From Streptomyces tirandamycinicus (lineage in GTDB: Bacteria; Actinomycetota; Actinomycetes; Streptomycetales; Streptomycetaceae), in NCBI RefSeq assembly GCF_003097515.1, contig NZ_CP029188.1, positions 5,748,531 to 5,812,530 of the forward strand: 64,000 bases of DNA. Direction: 5' to 3'. Both the position numbers and the translations under genes were made by a program. Each line of letters starts with the position of its first letter. The first letter of the stretch is position 1. Shown piece after piece: positions 16,915-26,282 of this stretch. The notes under the pieces were generated by a model. The model did not search any database. It had not been told where the DNA came from and saw only the letters and a program-made list of their open reading frames with translations.

Positions 16915-18432
16915 ATGTCCCGTCGCGCACCCCGTTCCCACCTGGTCTTCGGGGACCAGCTCGGCCCGCACTTCACCGAGCCGGGGCCCGACGGACCCGA
17001 CGAGGACGCACCCGTCCTCATGATCGAGTCCCGCGCCGTGTTCCGCCGGAGGAGTTTCCACCGCGCCAAGGCCCATCTCGTGCTCTCGGCCATGCGCCAC
17101 CGCGCCGCCGAACTCGGCGACCGGGTGCGGTACGTGAAGGCCGGCACGTACCGGGAAGGCCTGGCCGGTGCCACGGGCAGCACCCGGACCACGGTCTGCC
17201 ACCCGACCTCCCACGCGGCCGCCCGCTTCGTCGCCGCCCTGCCGGACGCCGACGTCGTCCCCGCGCGCGGCTTCCTCGTGCCGCACGACGACTTCGCCGA
17301 CTGGGCCGCGGAACGGCGGGGCCGGGCGCTGCGGCTGGAGGAGTTCTACCGCTGGGTGCGCCGTCGCCACGACCTGCTGATGGACGGCGGCGAACCGGCG
17401 GGCGGCCGCTGGAACTTCGACCGCGACAACCGCGAACCGCCGCCGCGGGGCCGGTCGACCCTCGGCGCGCCTCGGCCCTGGACGGCACGGGAGGACGAGA
17501 TCGACGAAGAGGTACGGCACGACCTGGACGCCTGGGAGCGGGCGGGCGACGTCTCCTTCACCGGCCGCGACGGGCCCCGGCTCTTCCCCGCATCCCGCGC
17601 CGAGGCCCTGGCCGCCCTCGACCGCTTCGCCGAGCACCGGCTGGCCGGCTTCGGCAGGTACGAGGACGCCGTACTCGCCGACGACCCCTGGATGAGCCAC
17701 AGCATGCTGTCCGCACCGCTCAACCTGGGGCTTCTCGATCCCGCCGAGTGCGTCGAGCGCGCCGAACGGGCCTGGCGGGCGGGCGGGGTGCCGGTGGCAT
17801 CGGCCGAGGGGTTCGTCCGGCAGATCGCCGGCTGGCGCGAGTACGTCTGGCACCTCTACTGGCACTTCGGCGAGGACTACCGGCGCCGCAACGTGCTGCG
17901 CCACCGGCGGTCCCTGCCGGACTGGTTCGCGGACCTGGACGCGGACGCGGTCACCGCGCGCTGCCTGTCCACCGTGCTCGCCCAGGTCAGGGACACCGGA
18001 TGGACCCACCACATCCCTCGGCTGATGATCCTCGGCAGCCGCGCCCTGCAGGACGGATGGGATCCGGCGCAGGTCACCGACTGGTTCCACCGCAACTTCG
18101 TCGACGGCTACGACTGGGTCATGCTGCCCAACGTCGTCGGGATGTCCCAGTACGCCGACGGCGGTCTGATGACCACCAAGCCGTACACCTCGGGCGGCGC
18201 CTACATCAACCGGATGAGCGACCTGTGCGGCGCCTGCGCCTACCGGCCCGCGGACCGCGTCGGCGACCGGGCCTGCCCGTACACCGCGGGCTACTGGGCC
18301 TTCCTCCACCGGCACCGGGAGCGGCTGTCCCGCAACCACCGCATGGCCCGGACCGTGGCCGGCCTCGACCGGCTCGCCGACCTCCCCGAGCTGCTGGAGC
18401 AGGAGCGCCGGCGCGGGCGGTCGGCGCCGTGA
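16915..18432 (+). CDS. Iron-sulfur bacterial cryptochrome/photolyase (FeS-BCP, (6-4) type)
   Basis: This 505-residue protein belongs to the PF04244-type family (start HLVFGDQLG), which includes Agrobacterium PhrB. Four cysteines, C350, C438, C441 and C454, match in spacing, and as I recall also in numbering, the [4Fe-4S] ligands of PhrB. The DNA- and FAD-contacting regions (SAPLNLGLL, WREYVWHLYW, WTHHIPRLMILG) are intact. PhrB repairs (6-4) photoproducts and uses a lumazine antenna. AGGAGG at 16905-16910 sits 4 nt before ATG 16915, and the gene is coupled to litR by an 11-bp gap. The locus thus carries repair for both major UV lesions. Confidence 0.92.
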   Translation: MSRRAPRSHLVFGDQLGPHFTEPGPDGPDEDAPVLMIESRAVFRRRSFHRAKAHLVLSAMRHRAAELGDRVRYVKAGTYREGLAGATGSTRTTVCHPTSHAAARFVAALPDADVVPARGFLVPHDDFADWAAERRGRALRLEEFYRWVRRRHDLLMDGGEPAGGRWNFDRDNREPPPRGRSTLGAPRPWTAREDEIDEEVRHDLDAWERAGDVSFTGRDGPRLFPASRAEALAALDRFAEHRLAGFGRYEDAVLADDPWMSHSMLSAPLNLGLLDPAECVERAERAWRAGGVPVASAEGFVRQIAGWREYVWHLYWHFGEDYRRRNVLRHRRSLPDWFADLDADAVTARCLSTVLAQVRDTGWTHHIPRLMILGSRALQDGWDPAQVTDWFHRNFVDGYDWVMLPNVVGMSQYADGGLMTTKPYTSGGAYINRMSDLCGACAYRPADRVGDRACPYTAGYWAFLHRHRERLSRNHRMARTVAGLDRLADLPELLEQERRRGRSAP

Positions 18433-18436
18433 GCCG

Positions 18437-18454
18437 CGGCGGCCCGGGCCGCCG
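18437..18454. terminator. 18-bp perfect palindrome after the FeS photolyase gene
   Basis: CGGCGGCCCGGGCCGCCG begins 4 bp after the TGA at 18430-18432. A perfect palindrome here may act as a terminator or attenuator between litR-photolyase and crtE. Confidence 0.4.
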
Positions 18455-18533
18455 GGTTCCTGACGCGGCGTCGTAGGGAACCCGAGCCGTCCGCGGCCGC
18501 GGGAGCCCGCACTCTCGAGTGGCCAGACCCCAA

Positions 18534-18610
18534 TCTCCGGTCCCGAGCCCGGAGTCTCCGGTCCCGAGCCCTGAGTCTCCGGTCCGGAGTCTCCGGTCCC
18601 GAGTCCGGGG
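18534..18610. repeat. 21-bp tandem repeats upstream of crtE
   Basis: Units TCTCCGGTCCCGAGCCCGGAG at 18534 and 18555 are followed by a shortened 14-bp unit at 18576 and a full unit at 18590. A GTGCGG-rich degenerate tract follows to about 18725. The gap 18433-18909 otherwise holds only the crtE promoter region. Confidence 0.75.
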
Positions 18611-18847
18611 TACTGGAGTACGGGCCCCCGGTGTGCGGCGTGCGGCCTGCGGCCTGAGGTGTGCGGTGTGCGGTGTGCGCACTGTGGCGTGTGGGGTGTG
18701 CCGCGCGCTGTGCCGCGTGCTGTGCGGCGGAATGAGGCAATCGGGCGGATGCGGGCGCCTTCCGCACGTCTGCCACGGCCGATCGCGCAGCGTCGTGGTC
18801 GACTGGACGGCGCCGGACACCACGCCGTACGCGGCGTCACAGCAGGC

Positions 18848-18875
18848 GCATCCGAACGCCGTTTCTCCGCGGAAG
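18848..18875 (+). promoter_or_regulatory. Candidate photo-regulon promoter, copy 2 (crtE operon)
   Basis: GCATCCG at 18848-18854, 13 bp, and CGCGGAAG at 18868-18875. The element ends 34 bp before the crtE start. It matches the copies at 12210 and 28420 in both blocks and in spacing. Confidence 0.7.
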
Positions 18876-18909
18876 GACGAATGACGGCAGCCGACGACGC
18901 GGAGGACGC

Positions 18910-20469
18910 ATGCAGCGAACCGGGGCACCCCCGCCCACCCCGACCGTGACGAAGTACGGTTCACCATGCTCCCTCTGCGAGGAGGTCGACGCCGACGTAC
19001 CCGCGGCGGTGGGGTCCCAGCTGGAGGCCCTGCTGCAGGACCGGGTGGCGGACGCCGCCGCGCTCGACGGCGTCTTCGCCGCCGATGTGGCCGGGCCCCT
19101 CGCACGGTTCACCCTGGACGGGGGCAGGCGGATGCGCTCCCAGTTCCTGTGGTGGGCGATGCGGGCCTGCGGGGGAGCCGCGGCTGAGACATCCGCCGCG
19201 CTCCGCACGGCCGCGGCACTGGAGTTGATCCAGACCTGCGCACTCGTCCACGACGACGTGATGGACGGCTCGCCGCGCCGCCGGGGCGGGCCGTCGTTCC
19301 ACGCCCGGCTGGCCGCCCGGTACCCCGGCGCCGCGTCGCCGGGCACCGGGGCGGCGCCGTTCGCCACCGCGGCGGCGGTCCTGGCCGGAGACCTCGCGCT
19401 CAGCTGGGCCGACGACATCGTCGCCGGTACGGACTTCGGCGACGCCGTGCGGCACCGCGTGCTGGCGGACTGGCGGGCCATGCGCACGGAGATGGTGGCG
19501 GGCCAGTACCTGGACCTCCACGGCCAGGCGACCGGTTCCCGTTCCGTGGCCCAGGCGATCCGCACCGCCTGCCTCAAGACGGCCCAGTACACGGTCGCCA
19601 GGCCGCTGTCGCTCGGCGCGGCGCTCGCGGGCGCCGACGCGCGGACGACGCGGGACCTGTGCGCGGCCGGCCGGTATGCCGGTACCGCCTTCCAGCTCCG
19701 CGACGACATCGAGGGCGTGTTCGGCGATCCACTCGTCACCGGCAAGCCGTCGGGCGACGACATACGCTCGGGGAAGCTCACCTACCTCGCCGCCGTCGCA
19801 CGGGCCCGGGCCGAGTCACGGGGCGACCGTGCCGCACTGTCGGTCCTCGTAAGCTCGCTCGGAGACGTGGATCTGACGGAGGCCCGGCTGCACCGGGTGC
19901 GGGAGGTCCTCACGGACACCGGCGCCCTGGCGGTGGTGGAGGAACGTATCGGCCGACTGGTCGCGGCCGGGGAACGGCGGCTGTGCGCCGCGGCCCTGTC
20001 CCCGGTCGCGGCGCACCACCTGCGCACGCTTCTCGCCAGGGTGACGGCCCCCGCGGGTTCCCCGGCCCACGCGGCCTCCGCGGGGCCGGTAACCGCCGTG
20101 CCGGGCGGGCCCGGCCCGTTCGGCACCTCCGGCGCGCCGGAGCCCGCCGGTGCCCCGCCCGCGTCCCCCGCGACGTCCGTGCCCCGCACACCGTCCGTGC
20201 CCCGCACACCGTCCCTGTCCCCTGCAACGCCCGCGTCCCCCACCCCGTCCGCGTCCCCTGCGCCGTCCGAGTCAGGCGAGGCCCCGGTGCCCCCGGTGCC
20301 CCCGGTGCCCGCGGTGCCCGACGCCGCGGAGACCGCGAGGCCCGCGTCCGCTCCCGCCGCCGCGTCGCCCGCGCACACCGGGCATGTGACGCCCCGGCTC
20401 GCCCGTCCGCCGGGCGGGGCGCCCGGGCGGCGGCGGTCGGGCACCACCGTCGACGGGAGCCGCCGATGA
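18910..20469 (+). CDS. crtE: Polyprenyl (geranylgeranyl) diphosphate synthase
   Basis: This 519-residue prenyltransferase makes the C20 precursor of carotenoids. The first aspartate-rich motif is D115-D116-V-M-D119, and the second is D265-D266-I-E-G. The catalytic domain ends near residue 385. The remaining 130 residues are a Pro/Ala/Ser/Val-rich tail built of imperfect 9- and 18-bp DNA repeats (PSVPRTPSVPRTP, VPPVPPVPAVP), far beyond the usual length of 350-380. ATG at 18910 follows GGAGG at 18901-18905. It is the first gene of crtE-crtI-crtB-Rieske, and its stop overlaps the crtI start as ATGA. Confidence 0.92.
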   Translation: MQRTGAPPPTPTVTKYGSPCSLCEEVDADVPAAVGSQLEALLQDRVADAAALDGVFAADVAGPLARFTLDGGRRMRSQFLWWAMRACGGAAAETSAALRTAAALELIQTCALVHDDVMDGSPRRRGGPSFHARLAARYPGAASPGTGAAPFATAAAVLAGDLALSWADDIVAGTDFGDAVRHRVLADWRAMRTEMVAGQYLDLHGQATGSRSVAQAIRTACLKTAQYTVARPLSLGAALAGADARTTRDLCAAGRYAGTAFQLRDDIEGVFGDPLVTGKPSGDDIRSGKLTYLAAVARARAESRGDRAALSVLVSSLGDVDLTEARLHRVREVLTDTGALAVVEERIGRLVAAGERRLCAAALSPVAAHHLRTLLARVTAPAGSPAHAASAGPVTAVPGGPGPFGTSGAPEPAGAPPASPATSVPRTPSVPRTPSLSPATPASPTPSASPAPSESGEAPVPPVPPVPAVPDAAETARPASAPAAASPAHTGHVTPRLARPPGGAPGRRRSGTTVDGSRR

Positions 20470-22127
20470 GGACCGTCCAGGGCCGCACGGACCACGTCGT
20501 GGTGGTGGGGGCCGGGCTCGCCGGACTGTCGGCCGCTCTGCACCTCCTCGGCGCCGGACGCAGCGTCACCGTCGTGGAGCGCGACGTCCAGCCCGGTGGC
20601 CGGGCCGGGCGGATCGAGCGGGGCGGCTACCGGTTCGACACCGGCCCGACCGTCATCACCATGCCCGATCTCCTCGCCGACGCCTTCGCCGCGGTCGGCG
20701 ACTCGATGGCGGACAGGCTGGAACTCCTCCCGCTGCATCCCGCCTACCGCGCGGTGTTCGCCGACGGCAGCGCACTGGACGTGCACACCGGCCCCGACGC
20801 CATGGAGGCCGAGGTCGCGCGCTTCGCCGGCGCCCGCGAGGCGCTCGGCTACCGGCGCCTGCGCCGCTGGCTGGAGAAGCTGTACCAGGCCCAGATCGGC
20901 CGCTTCATCGACGCCAACTTCGACTCGCCCCTGCAACTCCTCACCCCCGACCTCGCCCGGCTCGCCGCGCTCGGCGGCTTCGGCAGGCTCGACGCCCGGA
21001 TCGGCGGCTTCCTCCGCGACGAACGGCTGCGCCGGGTCTTCTCGTTCCAGTCCCTCTACGCCGGCGTCGCCCCGTCCCGCGCCCTCGCCACCTACGCGGT
21101 CATCGCGTACATGGACACCGTCGCCGGAGTCCACTTCCCGAAGGGCGGTGTGCACGCCGTGCCGCGCGCCATGGCGGACGCGGCGGCCGACGCGGGAGCG
21201 GTCTTCCGCTACGGGCAGACCGTCACGGAGCTGGAACGCACCGGCGAACGCGTCACCGCCGTCGTCACCGACCAGGAGCGGCTGCCGTGCGACGCCGTGG
21301 TCCTCACCCCCGACCTGCCGGTGGCCTACCGGCTCCTCGGGCGCAGCCCGCGGCGGCCCCTCGCCCTACGCCACTCGCCGTCCGCGGTCGTCCTGCACGC
21401 CGGAACCGACCGGACCTGGCCCGGGCTCGCCCACCACACCATCTCGTTCGGCACCGCCTGGAAGAGCACCTTCCGCGAACTGACGCGCACCGGTGACCTG
21501 ATGACGGACCCGTCCCTCCTCATCACCCGGCCCACCGCCACCGATCCCACTCTCGCTCCGCCCGGGCGGCACGTCCACTACGTACTGGCGCCCTGCCCCA
21601 ACACCGACATCGGCCCCGACGCGGCGAGGTGGCAGGACCTGGCCCCCCGCTACCGGAAGAGCCTGCTCGCCGAACTCGACCGCCGCAAAATCCCCGGCAT
21701 GGAAGCGGCCATCGAGGAGGAATGCCTGGTCACGCCCGCCGACTGGACCCGGCAGGGCCACGCTGCGGGCACCCCCTTCTCGGCGGCGCACACCTTCGCC
21801 CAGACCGGCCCGTTCCGCCCGCGCAACCTGGTCAACGGCACCGCGAACGCCGTCCTCGCGGGCTGCGGCACCACACCCGGAGTCGGCGTGCCCACCGTCC
21901 TGATCTCCGGGAAGCTCGCCGCCGCCCGCATCACCGGAGCACACCGGCCCGTCACCACCGGCCCGCACCGTCCGGCTCCGGCCGCGGCGGACCCGCGTGA
22001 GGGCTCCGCCGGGCACCCCCCGGCCGCCGCGAAGCCCCGTGACCTCTCGGGTGCGCCCCCGGCCGCGGCACCGCCCGGCACGGCCCGTCCCGACACCCTC
22101 CGCACCCCGAAAGGCGGAACCGCATGA
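20466..22127 (+). CDS. crtI: Phytoene desaturase
   Basis: This 553-residue flavoprotein desaturates phytoene to lycopene. The N-terminal dinucleotide-binding motif VVVVGAGLAGLSAA has glycines at 15, 17 and 20. FDTGPTVITMPDLL follows, and the C-terminal CrtI signature region reads NLVNGTANAVLAGCGTTPGVGVP. After this the protein continues for about 60 Pro/Ala-rich residues. ATG at 20466 overlaps the crtE stop and the gene end overlaps the crtB start, both as ATGA, so translation is coupled. Confidence 0.95.
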   Translation: MRTVQGRTDHVVVVGAGLAGLSAALHLLGAGRSVTVVERDVQPGGRAGRIERGGYRFDTGPTVITMPDLLADAFAAVGDSMADRLELLPLHPAYRAVFADGSALDVHTGPDAMEAEVARFAGAREALGYRRLRRWLEKLYQAQIGRFIDANFDSPLQLLTPDLARLAALGGFGRLDARIGGFLRDERLRRVFSFQSLYAGVAPSRALATYAVIAYMDTVAGVHFPKGGVHAVPRAMADAAADAGAVFRYGQTVTELERTGERVTAVVTDQERLPCDAVVLTPDLPVAYRLLGRSPRRPLALRHSPSAVVLHAGTDRTWPGLAHHTISFGTAWKSTFRELTRTGDLMTDPSLLITRPTATDPTLAPPGRHVHYVLAPCPNTDIGPDAARWQDLAPRYRKSLLAELDRRKIPGMEAAIEEECLVTPADWTRQGHAAGTPFSAAHTFAQTGPFRPRNLVNGTANAVLAGCGTTPGVGVPTVLISGKLAAARITGAHRPVTTGPHRPAPAAADPREGSAGHPPAAAKPRDLSGAPPAAAPPGTARPDTLRTPKGGTA

Positions 22128-23182
22128 CGCGCCGGGAACTCGACGCCGCCGGGATCACCGAGCCCGGACTGCGCGCCGCCTACACCGAGTGCCGCCGGCT
22201 CAACGCCCGCCACGGCAGGACGTACTTCCTCGCCACCCGGCTGCTCCCCGTCGAACGGCGCCCCGCGGTCCACGCGCTGTACGGATTCGCCCGCTGGGCC
22301 GACGACATCGTCGACGACCTCGACAGCGACGCCACCCCCGCGGAACGCGCTTCGGCACTGCACCGGCTGTCGGAACGCCTGGACGCCGGGCTCCGCCTCG
22401 GCCGCAGCCCGGAACCCGTCGTCCACGCACTCGCGCACACCGCCAGCCGCTACCGCATCGAACACCGCCACTTCACCGACTTCCTGGCGTCCATGCGCAG
22501 CGACCTGGAGGTGACGGACTACGCCGACTACGTCGAGCTGCGCCGCTACATGCACGGTTCCGCCGCCGTCATCGGACTGCAGATGCTGCCCGTCCTCGGC
22601 ACGGTCGTCCCCCGTGAGGAGGCCGCTCCGCACGCCGCCGCCCTCGGGGTCGCCTTCCAGCTGACCAACTTCCTGCGCGACGTGGGCGAGGACCTGGACC
22701 GCGGTCGCGTCTACCTCCCCGCCGATCTGCTCGCCGCGAACGGCGTGGACCGCGACCTGCTGCTCTGGAGCCGGGCCACGGGCCGGCGCGACCCCCGGAT
22801 CACCGCCGCCCTGCAGGACGCCGCCCGCCTCACCCGCGGCGTGTACCGGCAGGCGGCGCCGGGGCTGCCGATGCTGGACCCGGTGTCCAGGCCGTGCATC
22901 CGCACCGCGTTCGTCCTGTACGGCGGCATCCTGAAGGCGATCGCCGACGACGGGTACGCCTGCCTGCACCGCCGCGCGGTCGTCCCACCGGTGCGCCGGG
23001 CCGCGGTCGCGCTGGACGGACTCGTCAGGGTGGCGGCCGCCCGGTTCGCCGCACCGCACCGCAGGGTGAAGGGCCGTGCGGAGGCGACCGTGGAGGGGCT
23101 GCCGGTCGTGGGGGACGGGAGGGCCGTACGAGGGAAGCCGGTCCCGAAGAACGGGAACACGGTGGAGGGGAGGGCCGTATGA
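22124..23182 (+). CDS. crtB: Phytoene synthase
   Basis: This 352-residue squalene/phytoene synthase family enzyme condenses two geranylgeranyl diphosphates. The first Asp-rich motif is D60-D61-I-V-D64-D65, and the second is NFLRDVGEDLDRGRVYLP near residues 183-200. The C-terminal 40 residues are polar and unlike the core. The start overlaps the crtI stop and the stop overlaps the Rieske gene start, both as ATGA. Confidence 0.95.
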   Translation: MTRRELDAAGITEPGLRAAYTECRRLNARHGRTYFLATRLLPVERRPAVHALYGFARWADDIVDDLDSDATPAERASALHRLSERLDAGLRLGRSPEPVVHALAHTASRYRIEHRHFTDFLASMRSDLEVTDYADYVELRRYMHGSAAVIGLQMLPVLGTVVPREEAAPHAAALGVAFQLTNFLRDVGEDLDRGRVYLPADLLAANGVDRDLLLWSRATGRRDPRITAALQDAARLTRGVYRQAAPGLPMLDPVSRPCIRTAFVLYGGILKAIADDGYACLHRRAVVPPVRRAAVALDGLVRVAAARFAAPHRRVKGRAEATVEGLPVVGDGRAVRGKPVPKNGNTVEGRAV

Positions 23183-24219
23183 CGCTCCGCAACGGTTCCG
23201 GCGGCGGCCGGCGCCGCGGCCGCACACCCCTGCGGCTGCGCCGCTCCGCCACCGCCTGGGAACGCCAGAGCCCCACCTGGCGGGACGCCCGGCCCGCCCT
23301 CATCGACGGCGCACTCAAGCGCGCGCTCGCCCGCCCGTCGGGCAACTGGTACGTCCTCGGCGACTCCCGCGCGGTCCGGCCGGGCGCCCCGTTCGGCCGG
23401 ACCGTCGCAGGGATCGAGGTGGTCGCCTGGCGGGACGAGGGGGGACGGCTCGTCGCGGGCCCCGGTGCCTGCCCGCATCTCGGCGCGCCCCTGCGCGACA
23501 GCCGCGTGCGCTGCGGAACGCTGATCTGCCACTGGCACGGACTGGCCCTGAACGGTGGGCCGTTCGCGGGGTGGGAGCCGTTCCCGGCCTACGACGACGG
23601 CGTGCTCGCATGGGTCCGCCTCGACGAGGCCGGAGGCGAGGAGCCCCTGGACCGCCCGGTCCTTCCGGAACGGCCGCGCCCGTCCTCGGCCGTGGCGTCC
23701 GTCTACACCGGCACCGGCGTCTGCGAGCCGGAGGACGTGGTGGCCAACCGGCTCGACCCCTGGCACGGCGCGTGGTTCCACCCGTACTCGTTCGTCGACC
23801 TCAGGGTGGTCGGCGCCCCCGGTACCGGCCCGGACGCGGAGGCGGCGGACGCCGACGACGCGTTCGCGGTGGAGGTGTCGTTCAAGGTCGCGGGCCGGGT
23901 CGTCGTGCCGGTCACCGCCGTCTTCACGGCGCCCGGGCCCCGTACCGTCGTCATGCACATCACCGAGGGCGAGGGGGAGGGCTCGGTCGTCGAGACCCAT
24001 GCCACCCCGCTCGGGCCCGACCCGCTCGGCAGGCCGCGCACGGCGGTCGTCGAGGCGGTGGTCGCGGCATCCGACCGGCCGGGCTTCACCGCCGCCCGCG
24101 CCGCCGCGCCCGTGCTGCGCCCCCTGATGCGTGCCGCCGCGGCCCGTCTCTGGCGTGACGACCTGGCGTACGCGGAACGCCGCTGGCAGTTGCGCAGCAC
24201 GGGGCGCTTCCCGGGCTGA
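23179..24219 (+). CDS. crtV: Rieske [2Fe-2S] protein with DUF5914-like C-terminus (crtV position)
   Basis: This 346-residue protein has a Rieske cluster with ligands C98, H100, C117 and H120 in CPH...CHWH. A C-terminal domain of about 170 residues resembles the DUF5914 part of carotenoid-cluster proteins (RLDPWHGAWFHPYSF). It fills the place of crtV, the fourth gene of the streptomycete crtEIBV operon, which older annotations call a methylesterase. The sequence instead supports an electron-transfer or oxygenase role; the symbol is assigned by position only. It is coupled to crtB by ATGA and is last in the operon. Confidence 0.8.
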   Translation: MTLRNGSGGGRRRGRTPLRLRRSATAWERQSPTWRDARPALIDGALKRALARPSGNWYVLGDSRAVRPGAPFGRTVAGIEVVAWRDEGGRLVAGPGACPHLGAPLRDSRVRCGTLICHWHGLALNGGPFAGWEPFPAYDDGVLAWVRLDEAGGEEPLDRPVLPERPRPSSAVASVYTGTGVCEPEDVVANRLDPWHGAWFHPYSFVDLRVVGAPGTGPDAEAADADDAFAVEVSFKVAGRVVVPVTAVFTAPGPRTVVMHITEGEGEGSVVETHATPLGPDPLGRPRTAVVEAVVAASDRPGFTAARAAAPVLRPLMRAAAARLWRDDLAYAERRWQLRSTGRFPG

Positions 24220-24252
24220 CCGCCCGAGGCGGGGCCCGGCGCCTCCACGGGG

Positions 24253-24270
24253 TCCCCGGCGTTCCGGGGA
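24253..24270. terminator. Hairpin between convergent crt units
   Basis: TCCCCGG (24253-24259) and CCGGGGA (24264-24270) form a 7-bp stem with a CGTT tetraloop, between the ends of the Rieske gene and crtU. It could serve both strands. No gene is seen in 24220-24512. Confidence 0.5.
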
Positions 24271-24512
24271 TCGCCGCACGGGCCCGGGCCCTTGTCCCCT
24301 CCGGCAGGCGGGCAGGCAGACAGGCGGGCAGGCGCGTGCGGGCACGGTCGCCCGACCCGGTGGCGTGCCCGGCGATGCGCGGGCGACGGTCGCGCCTCGG
24401 GCAGGTGACGGGTTCCGGCCGCTGCCCGCGGCGGCGGCTCTGCGGCTCATCTCGTACCCGAGCCCGCCGGCGGGATCATCGCGTACCCGGGTTCCGTCCG
24501 CCCCGCGGCAGT

Positions 24513-26282
24513 TCAATCCCTTCCGAGCCTCGCCAGGGCCCGGAGCAGTGCCGAGCGGCCCCGGGGCGGGACCGTGCGGAGCGGATGGCCGCGGACGCCC
24601 CAGCGGGCCAGCAGAGCGTTGGCGGCCAGGAAGCCGCTGGTCGCGGCGCGTTCCATGAGGGCCACCGGAAGGTCCGTTCGGACCAGGTCGCCGGCCACCA
24701 TCAGGACCGGGTCGGGGGTGCGCACCGACGGCCGTGACCCGTGGCCGCCCACGGGGAACAGCGGGCAGTCGTCCCGCCATTCGTGGCGCTCGTCGACCAC
24801 CCCCGCGTCGCGCGTCTCCGGGTACACGCGATGCAGCTGCTCCAGCAGCCGGTCACGCACGGCCACCCGTCCGCCGTCGGTACGGGCGGCGTAGGCGTGC
24901 AGTTCCACCACGGAACCGCCCGTCCGCAGCGCCCAGCGGTGCGCCTCGCCCTCCCAGCGGTCCAGCACGCTGATGTTGTCCAGGTCGCCGTAGCCGCTGG
25001 TGCCGAGGAAGCCGGGCCGGTCCGGAGCCACCGGGCGGTCCAGCCAGAACCGGGACACCAGGAACGGCGGCGCGGTCCGCAGTCCCGCGACGCCCGCCCG
25101 CCAGGCCGGGTCACCGATCCCGGGGGACGCGGCGACCACCCGCTTGAGTCCCGCCGTGTCCAGGGCGAGCACCACGGCGTCATGGACTGCCGTACCGCCC
25201 GCGGCGGTCACGGCGAGTCCTCCGCCGGGCACGGGCTCGACCGAGTCGACCGGCGTCGCCGTGCGGATCGTGGCCCCGTGGCCCTGCAGGTACTCCGCCA
25301 GCGGCTCCCACAGCGCCTGCGGGAACGGCTCCCGGGGCACGTCGAACAGCAGCCCCTCGCTGGAGCCCAGGAAGTAGATGTGGAACATCAGCGCCAGTTC
25401 CGCCGCCGACAGCTCCCGCGGGTCGGCGAAGAAGCTGCGGGAGAAGACCTCGAAGGCGAGGTGCTGCGCGGCCTCGGGGAAACGGATCCGGGCGAGGAAG
25501 TCCGCCGCCCCGACCGTGTCCAGCCGCTCGTACACCCCGGGTACGCGTACGTCCAGCAGCGGCAGCGCCGCCGCGGGGTTCATCCGCAGGAGGTCGCGCC
25601 AGCCGAACGACGGGCTCAGCGCGACGAACCCCAGTGCACTGAGCGGCGGAGTCCGCGGCACGCGGGCGAAGCTGTCGAGCATGCCGTCGCGGTGCCGCAG
25701 CGGGTAGTCGGGCAGCGGGGTGAGCGAGTGCAGCCCCGGGTCGGTGCGCCGCAGCAGCTCGCGGAGGTTGTAGTACTGCCGGAAGAAGGCGTGGAAGCCG
25801 CGGCTCATGGTGGCGACGGAGCCGTCGGCCAGTTCCACGGGCCAGCCCGCGAGCCGGCCGCCCAGTCCGTACTCGCGTTCGTACAGCGTCACGCGCACGC
25901 CTCGCTCGGCCAGGGCGGTGGCCGCCGCGAGACCGGCGATACCGCCGCCGACGACACCGGCGTGCGGTGGGGGACCGTCCACCCGCGCGCGGCCCGGCCG
26001 GGCGGGCAGGACGCGCGAGTGCCGGTCCCGGCCGTCGAAGGCCTGCTCCTCGCGCCGGCCGCCCGTGCCGTGCGGGACCGTGCCATGGAGGCGTGTGTCA
26101 CGGCGGCGTGTGTCACGGAGGCGCGTGTGATCTGCGCCAGTGTGGTCTGCGCCGGTGTGGTCTGCGCCCCTGCGGTACCGGCCGCGTCCGCCCGGGCTCA
26201 TGCCTGCTCCTCCGTCACCCGGGCTCATGCCCGTTCCTCGGTCACCCGGGTTCATGCCCGCTCCTTCGCCGCCCCCGCTCAT
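24513..26282 (-). CDS. crtU: Carotenoid desaturase/methyl-shift enzyme (isorenieratene synthase)
   Basis: This FAD-dependent oxidoreductase converts beta-carotene end rings to the aromatic rings of isorenieratene. The dinucleotide motif is VVGGGIAGLAAATALAERG, and the C-terminus has the PDPVLMVAGDLVRTDLPVALMERA segment typical of CrtU. The longest coupled start is ATG 26282, overlapping the crtT stop as ATGA (589 residues). Three more in-frame ATGs lie at 26255, 26228 and 26201, each with its own ribosome site, so the N-terminus is uncertain. The first 90 residues are repeats (PGDRGTG, RGADHTGADHTG, DTRRRDTR) without similarity to the family. Confidence 0.9.
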   Translation of the reverse strand: MSGGGEGAGMNPGDRGTGMSPGDGGAGMSPGGRGRYRRGADHTGADHTGADHTRLRDTRRRDTRLHGTVPHGTGGRREEQAFDGRDRHSRVLPARPGRARVDGPPPHAGVVGGGIAGLAAATALAERGVRVTLYEREYGLGGRLAGWPVELADGSVATMSRGFHAFFRQYYNLRELLRRTDPGLHSLTPLPDYPLRHRDGMLDSFARVPRTPPLSALGFVALSPSFGWRDLLRMNPAAALPLLDVRVPGVYERLDTVGAADFLARIRFPEAAQHLAFEVFSRSFFADPRELSAAELALMFHIYFLGSSEGLLFDVPREPFPQALWEPLAEYLQGHGATIRTATPVDSVEPVPGGGLAVTAAGGTAVHDAVVLALDTAGLKRVVAASPGIGDPAWRAGVAGLRTAPPFLVSRFWLDRPVAPDRPGFLGTSGYGDLDNISVLDRWEGEAHRWALRTGGSVVELHAYAARTDGGRVAVRDRLLEQLHRVYPETRDAGVVDERHEWRDDCPLFPVGGHGSRPSVRTPDPVLMVAGDLVRTDLPVALMERAATSGFLAANALLARWGVRGHPLRTVPPRGRSALLRALARLGRD

